DNA from: Chloroflexota bacterium
Lineage (GTDB): Bacteria > Chloroflexota > Anaerolineae > SpSt-600
Direction: 5' to 3'
DNA: 5,931 bases
NCBI GenBank assembly: GCA_011041825.1
Contig: DRAO01000403.1
Location: forward strand, 1-5,931
Part shown: positions 1 to 3,574 of the stretch, piece after piece
Layout of the letters: every line of letters starts with the position of its first letter
Numbering within the stretch: the stretch's first letter is position 1
Made by a program: the position numbers and the translations under genes
The notes under the pieces: generated by a model
Databases searched by the model: none
The model's input: the letters and a program-made list of their open reading frames with translations, nothing else
What the model was told of the DNA's origin: nothing

Positions 1-764
1 GCCCCGGCCACCACCAGCCCGGCGGTGTGGGCAATGTCGGCCATAAGGTAAGCGCCAACGGCGTCGGCAATCTCCCGGAACTTCTCCCAGTCAGGAGCCC
101 AGGAATATGAGGTGTAACCGGCGATGATGAGGCGAGGGCGGTATTCCTGGGCCAATTCCATAATCTTGTCATAATTGAGCCGTTCGGTAACGGGGTCAAC
201 ACCGTAGGAGACAACTTTATAGCGGCGGCCCGATATGTTGAGCTCACTGCCGTGGGTGAGGTGGCCGCCCTGGAAGAGGTCCATCCCCATAATGGTGTCG
301 CCAGGCTCCAGCAGAGCATCGTAGACGGCCAGGTTAGCAGCGGCACCCGAGAGAGGCTGGACGTTGACATAAATGTGTTCAGCAGGAACACGCTCGTTGG
401 CGAAGCATTTGGCCACCCGTCGCTGAGCCAGGGTCTCCAGGAAGTGGACGTATTCCACGCCTTTGTAGAAGCGGCGGTCGGCATAGCGGCGGTAGTAGGC
501 AAGTTGGTGTGAGAAGTCCAGCACCAATTCTTCTTCATCACGGGTCATCCGTAAGGGAGGGTAACCTTCGGCATAGACGTTGTTGAAGACCGAGCCCAAG
601 GCTTCTCGCACAGCTTGGGGTGCAAAACTCTCAGAGGGGATGAGGATGATTTTGCGGGCTTGTTTTTCTTCTTCATAACGGATGATGTGACTGATGTCGG
701 GGTCAATAGCGGCAAGTTCATTTTCCAGGATATGCACATACTCCTCGGCGAGCCTGACATCCAT
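1..764 (-). CDS. glyA: Serine hydroxymethyltransferase (GlyA family), N-terminal part, runs off the window
   Basis: This PLP enzyme family interconverts serine and glycine with tetrahydrofolate and supplies one-carbon units in the cytoplasm. I translated 254 residues from ATG at 764 with no stop before the window edge, so the C-terminal part is missing. Family landmarks seen: IPSES (42-46), VYAEGYP (63-69), FYKG (99-102), NVQPLSG (134-140), LLEPGDT (151-157), GGHLTHG (166-172), YTSYS (217-221) and DIAH (243-246). By comparison with E. coli GlyA, H168 would stack on PLP and D243 would bind the pyridine nitrogen. The PLP lysine would lie about 26 residues beyond H246, outside the window. Residues about 69-98 form an insertion of roughly 25-30 residues that E. 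coli GlyA lacks (see findings). The start is set by AGGAGG at 770-775, five bases before the ATG. The upstream neighbour is the AOR-family gene, 80 bases away with a hairpin between. The family call is firm; the exact substrate is inferred. Confidence 0.92.
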   Translation of the reverse strand, partial: MDVRLAEEYVHILENELAAIDPDISHIIRYEEEKQARKIILIPSESFAPQAVREALGSVFNNVYAEGYPPLRMTRDEEELVLDFSHQLAYYRRYADRRFYKGVEYVHFLETLAQRRVAKCFANERVPAEHIYVNVQPLSGAAANLAVYDALLEPGDTIMGMDLFQGGHLTHGSELNISGRRYKVVSYGVDPVTERLNYDKIMELAQEYRPRLIIAGYTSYSWAPDWEKFREIADAVGAYLMADIAHTAGLVVAG

Positions 765-768
765 TGCA

Positions 769-777
769 ACCTCCTCC
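769..777 (-). promoter_or_regulatory. Strong Shine-Dalgarno site of the SHMT gene
   Basis: The minus strand reads GGAGGAGGT followed by TTGCA and then ATG at 764. The AGGAGG core (775-770) lies five bases from the start codon. This fixes the start, and the hydroxymethyltransferase homology begins within a few dozen residues of it. I saw no convincing -35/-10 pair in the 80-base gap, so the promoter remains unassigned. Confidence 0.8.
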
Positions 778-806
778 ATTGGGATTCAAAGAGCAGGAAA
801 ATGAAC

Positions 807-834
807 TGGTACGGCGGCTTTCGCCGCCGTACCA
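807..834 (-). terminator. Perfect 12-bp hairpin with GAAA loop after the AOR gene, terminator-like
   Basis: TGGTACGGCGGC (807-818) is the exact reverse complement of GCCGCCGTACCA (823-834). On the transcribed minus strand the loop is GAAA closed by C-G, a GNRA-type tetraloop in RNA. The hairpin begins 10 bases after the AOR stop codon and ends 42 bases before the SHMT start. The sequence after the stem (GTTCATTTTCC) is only moderately T-rich, so this is a weak intrinsic terminator at best. It could also be a 3' end stabiliser or an attenuator ahead of the SHMT gene. Confidence 0.55.
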
Positions 835-844
835 AAGCAGCTCC

Positions 845-2668
845 TTACCCAATTATCTCTGTAAGCCCCAGTTCTGCCAGCTTCTCCCTGGTGGGGATGC
901 CGTTCTTATCCCAGCCCCGCTGTTCGTAGTACATATCCAGCAGCTTCTGCACGTCTTCCCACTTCACCAGCTTGCCCTTGGTAGGACCGGAGGGCACGGG
1001 CTCCTTGTAGGTCCTGGGCGGCGGGTAGTCCCACTCCCTGCCGAAGCCTTCAATCTCCCGCACCCAGTACATCCGGGTCAGGTTCCAGACCCGCTCGGAA
1101 ATCTTCATCAGGTCATCCCAGGAGCGGTCCACCCCCGTGATGGCCTTGAGGATGGGCGGATAGAGCTGGAGGTCAATGCCCAGCTCCACCCACTGGAGTC
1201 GGCAGGCTCCCAGGCAGTCGAAGAGAGGACGTACGTGCTGGAGTTCAATGACTTTAGCAGCTTTATCAGGCGAAATCTTATCCCTGCCCACCTGGATGTC
1301 GTAGGTGATGGCCCAGGAGCGGTTGTGGTGGGCGACCACGTCACAAGTCATATAACTCAGGAGCATTGCCGGGGCGTTGCGGGATTCATACCCGCTCATT
1401 TCCATCCCCTTGACGTGGATGGCAAACTCTTCCGAGCCCTTGTCCCACTTCTGGGAGGCGTACTTCACGCCCTCGGCGAGGATGGCGCCGATGCCTTCCC
1501 GCCTGGCGATTTTCTCTATTAAGGTGAACACCACTTGCGGGTCGCCCCAGCGCAGCTCCAGCCCGCCGGTGTCCTCTTTGGTGATGATGCCTTTCTCGTA
1601 GCATTCGATGGCGAAGGCGATGACGTTGCCGGTGGAGATGCTGTCTACGCCCAGTTCATCGCACAGCCAGTTGGCGTAGGCCACGTCTTCGATATCCAGC
1701 AGGTAGCAGTTTCCGCCGATGAGGGCAGCGGTTTCGTATTCGGGGCCTTCGACGAAGACCTTGTACTTTTTGCTGTGGGAATACTTGCCGCACGGACAGG
1801 GGCACCCGAAGCAGGCTTTGTCGGTGATGACGATTTTCTTGCGCATCGTCTCGCCGCTGAGGGTGCTGTAATCCTCCAGGGCTCCGGTCCAGAAGTTGCG
1901 CACAGGGAAGGAGCCGACTTCGTTGGACCAGACGTTGACCCCGGAGGTGCCATATTTAGTCCAAGCCTCGTAAGCGTCCGAAGCTTTGCAGGCAGCATAC
2001 ATCTCCTTACCCAGGCGGAGCAGTTCTTCGGGGTTGGCGACGGGGATGTCCTTGGTGCCGTGGATAGCGATGGCCTTGAGCTTCTTGGAGCCCATCACCG
2101 CTCCCACGCCACCTCGCCCTGCCTGTCGCCCGAAGTCGTGGGTGATGCAGGCGTACTTGACCATGTTCTCGCCGCCGGGGCCAATGGTGGCAATCTGGAA
2201 TTCCTCGCCCAGGCGCTTCTTGAGTTCTGCTTCGACGGTGAGGGAGCCTTTACCCCAGAGGTCATCAGCATCCCGGATCTGGACCTCGTCATCGTCAATG
2301 AAGAGGTATACGGGCTTCTCAGAGGCTCCCTCGATGATGATGGAATCGTACCCGGCGTATTTCAGTTCGGCAGTGATGTGCCCGCCCACGTTGGCTGAGG
2401 CATAACCCCCGGTGAGCGGCGACTTGCAGGTTACGTCCAGCTTCCCGGCGCCGGGCGTCAACGTCCCCGAGAGAGGCCCGGACGAGAAGATGAGCTTGTT
2501 TTCGGGCCCCAGGGGGTCGGCACCCTTGGGGACCTCGGTGTAGAGGAAGTAGATGCCAAAGCCCCGCCCTCCCAGGAATCTTTCGGCCAACTCCTTCGGC
2601 GTGGGCTCCGTGGTGATTTTACCGGTGGTAAGGTTAACCCTGAGGATTTTGCCACCGTAGCCGTTCAT
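845..2668 (-). CDS. Tungsten-dependent aldehyde:ferredoxin oxidoreductase (AOR) family protein
   Basis: The protein has 607 residues, normal for this family. Characterised members oxidise aldehydes to carboxylates and reduce ferredoxin, using a tungsten bis-pterin cofactor and one [4Fe-4S] cluster in the cytoplasm. Seen in order: the N-terminal signature GYGGKILRVNL (3-13); FLGGRGFG (31-38); the GPLSGTLTPGAGK stretch (64-76); SPLTGGYASANVGGH (83-97); GRQAGRGGVGAVMGSKKLKAI (180-200); cluster cysteines C286, C289 and C293 (CxxCxxxC) and C489 in DCLGAC (484-489); the acidic GPEYET (308-313); DSISTG (342-347); and AHHNR (446-450). All four expected cluster ligands are present. An extra C291 sits inside the cluster motif and C321 lies in GGNC. 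Start ATG 2668 has a good Shine-Dalgarno site; a 22-residue longer reading from TTG 2734 would run through a hairpin and is rejected. No partner ferredoxin, maturation or regulator gene is nearby, so the substrate cannot be named. Confidence 0.95.
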   Translation of the reverse strand: MNGYGGKILRVNLTTGKITTEPTPKELAERFLGGRGFGIYFLYTEVPKGADPLGPENKLIFSSGPLSGTLTPGAGKLDVTCKSPLTGGYASANVGGHITAELKYAGYDSIIIEGASEKPVYLFIDDDEVQIRDADDLWGKGSLTVEAELKKRLGEEFQIATIGPGGENMVKYACITHDFGRQAGRGGVGAVMGSKKLKAIAIHGTKDIPVANPEELLRLGKEMYAACKASDAYEAWTKYGTSGVNVWSNEVGSFPVRNFWTGALEDYSTLSGETMRKKIVITDKACFGCPCPCGKYSHSKKYKVFVEGPEYETAALIGGNCYLLDIEDVAYANWLCDELGVDSISTGNVIAFAIECYEKGIITKEDTGGLELRWGDPQVVFTLIEKIARREGIGAILAEGVKYASQKWDKGSEEFAIHVKGMEMSGYESRNAPAMLLSYMTCDVVAHHNRSWAITYDIQVGRDKISPDKAAKVIELQHVRPLFDCLGACRLQWVELGIDLQLYPPILKAITGVDRSWDDLMKISERVWNLTRMYWVREIEGFGREWDYPPPRTYKEPVPSGPTKGKLVKWEDVQKLLDMYYEQRGWDKNGIPTREKLAELGLTEIIG

Positions 2669-2674
2669 CGTCAC

Positions 2675-2680
2675 CCTCCT
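2675..2680 (-). promoter_or_regulatory. Shine-Dalgarno site that decides the AOR start
   Basis: The minus strand reads AAGGAGGGTGACG directly before ATG 2668, with AGGAGG at 2680-2675 and a six-base spacer. The family signature GYGGKI starts at residue 3 of this reading. Both facts favour 2668 over the in-frame TTG at 2734. Confidence 0.8.
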
Positions 2681-2697
2681 TCCGGTAGTGTAGGGCC

Positions 2698-2732
2698 GTT
2701 TTTGTGCGAAGGCTTCGCCTTCGCACAAAAAC
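2698..2732 (-). terminator. Perfect 16-bp hairpin with GAA loop between the HEPN and AOR genes
   Basis: GTTTTTGTGCGAAGGC (2698-2713) pairs exactly with GCCTTCGCACAAAAAC (2717-2732) around a three-base loop, GAA on the minus strand. The core GCGAAGC is a known unusually stable mini-hairpin in DNA. It starts 15 bases after the HEPN stop and ends 29 bases before the AOR start codon. The T-run lies on the 5' side of the stem on each strand and GGCCCT follows it on the minus strand, so it is not a standard U-tailed terminator. An I-shaped terminator, RNA stabiliser or regulatory palindrome are all possible. Confidence 0.45.
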
Positions 2733-2746
2733 AACGTTGTGTTAAT

Positions 2747-3139
2747 TTATCCCTTAAATATACTGAGCTTTCTTCTCACAAACTCTCGAACAGCTTTCAT
2801 AGCTTTTACCGCCAATTTTGCCTCTTCAACTGAGGCTTCTTCACCGGGATAACGGAAAGTTACTGCATAGCGATTCAACTGATGTAAATACTCATCCAAC
2901 AAAGCAAAAGACGAATCCAACTTGATGCAATTCTCACGTAACTCCAGAAGATCATGAGTCTTGCGAAAACTAATGCCGTGCTTCACCAAAAAGGCTTTAA
3001 GATACTTCTCCGCACATTGTTGAGCATGAAAGCAAACGCTATTAGGGACAGGGCGCTTGCGCTTTCTATTAAGGATTATAGCCGTATAGTAATCTTCTTC
3101 AGCTTTTCTTACCCACTCTTCTAGAAGAGCCTCGTTCAT
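2747..3139 (-). CDS. HEPN-domain protein (COG2250-like), partner of an MNT nucleotidyltransferase
   Basis: This small protein of 130 residues is probably all helical. Family-like stretches are LLEEWVRKAEEDYYTA (5-20), CFHAQQCAEKYLKAFLVKHGI (36-56), KTHDLLEL (60-67) and FRYPGEEA (95-102). HEPN proteins next to MNT-type nucleotidyltransferases form toxin-antitoxin-like pairs, where HEPN is typically an RNase toxin held inactive by the nucleotidyltransferase. The usual catalytic RX4-6H motif is absent: no Arg here is followed by His at that spacing. Either the activity uses other residues, such as R59/H62, or the protein is not an RNase. The ATG at 3139 has only a weak GGGG at a long spacing. 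The gene overlaps the upstream MNT gene by 41 bases, so translational coupling is likely. Base composition is about 37-40% G+C in sampled 60-base stretches, well below the AOR gene. Domain call firm, activity uncertain. Confidence 0.88.
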   Translation of the reverse strand: MNEALLEEWVRKAEEDYYTAIILNRKRKRPVPNSVCFHAQQCAEKYLKAFLVKHGISFRKTHDLLELRENCIKLDSSFALLDEYLHQLNRYAVTFRYPGEEASVEEAKLAVKAMKAVREFVRRKLSIFKG

Positions 3140-3500
3140 AAAGGACTTTTCCCCGTTCTAAAATCTCTTTAATGAAAAAATCCCCCATCCTCAAGCGCTG
3201 TTCTATTTCCTGAGGAGTGCGCACAATTATATCCATAGGGAATACCCTGGGGGTTAACACTTTAGAGACCGCTATATACCGTTCCAAGGGAGATAACTTG
3301 CTTTCCATAATTATCAATAGGTCAACATCGCTATCGGGAGTAGGCTTCCCATAAGCATAGGAACCGAACAGAATAACCCGTTCGGGGTTAAAAGCTTTTA
3401 CAAGGCGATTTACCATTTCATTGAGGGTTTCTTCCAGTTTTCCTTCCGTCTCAGCCCTCTTCTCAACTTGCTCATACAAACCGGGTTCTATCGTAGGCAT
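3099..3500 (-). CDS. Minimal nucleotidyltransferase (MNT, MntA-like antitoxin candidate)
   Basis: The protein has 133 residues from ATG 3500. The core is RVILFGSYAYG (41-51) followed by SDVDLLI (57-63). This gives an exact GSX10DXD motif (G46, S47, D58, D60), with a third acidic residue D90 in MDIIV. These are the nucleotide- and metal-binding residues of the polymerase-beta-like fold. In characterised MntA-HepT pairs, this type of enzyme adds AMP units to the HEPN toxin and silences it. That role is inferred here from motif and context. The N-terminal 35 residues look helical and charged. The last 13 residues (121-133, YERGSSRRVGKKS) are encoded in the overlap with the HEPN gene and look like an extension past the usual end. 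A longer in-frame reading to 3596 would pass through the gap hairpin and overlap the surface gene, so it is rejected. G+C is roughly 43-52% in sampled stretches. Confidence 0.9.
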   Translation of the reverse strand: MPTIEPGLYEQVEKRAETEGKLEETLNEMVNRLVKAFNPERVILFGSYAYGKPTPDSDVDLLIIMESKLSPLERYIAVSKVLTPRVFPMDIIVRTPQEIEQRLRMGDFFIKEILERGKVLYERGSSRRVGKKS

Positions 3501-3505
3501 AAAGT

Positions 3506-3512
3506 CCCCCTC
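3506..3512 (-). promoter_or_regulatory. Shine-Dalgarno site that decides the MNT start
   Basis: The minus strand reads GAGGGGG, then ACTTT, then ATG 3500, a purine-rich site five bases from the start. A second purine stretch with GAGGAG lies about 15 bases further upstream, too distant for this ATG. No clear promoter is visible between this site and the hairpin. Confidence 0.6.
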
Positions 3513-3531
3513 GTCTTTTTTCTCCTCAAAT

Positions 3532-3570
3532 GTTATCCTGTGCGGCGGCGCTACCACCGCACAGGATAAC
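3532..3570 (-). terminator. Perfect 14-bp inverted repeat just after the surface-protein stop, terminator-like
   Basis: GTTATCCTGTGCGG (3532-3545) is the exact reverse complement of CCGCACAGGATAAC (3557-3570). The 11-base middle can add a two-pair GG/CC extension after a C-A mismatch, leaving a five-base loop. It begins five bases after the TAG stop of the large secreted protein and ends 32 bases before the MNT start. Only TTT follows the stem on the minus strand, so U-tract support is poor. Its position suggests a transcript end for the surface gene. Confidence 0.5.
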
Positions 3571-3574
3571 GCAT

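Noticed and set aside
764..2398. Two long open frames on the plus strand (764-1522 and 1535-2398) opposite the AOR gene.
   Set aside because: They are antisense shadows of a high-G+C gene. The minus-strand frame carries every AOR family motif, while the plus-strand translations show no recognisable domain and lack good ribosome sites.
2669..2734. A 22-residue longer AOR reading from TTG 2734.
   Set aside because: It would translate the 16-bp hairpin, has no ribosome site, and the strong AGGAGG before ATG 2668 plus the family N-terminus GYGGKI at residue 3 favour the shorter form.
2731..2740. Palindrome ACAACGTTGT as a defined operator.
   Set aside because: A 10-base palindrome is too short to call by itself and overlaps the larger hairpin; no second copy or nearby regulator gene supports it.
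807..3570. The three gap hairpins as copies of one mobile or REP-like repeat.
   Set aside because: Their stems differ in sequence; apart from short GC-rich pieces such as GGCGGC or GTGCG there is no shared core.
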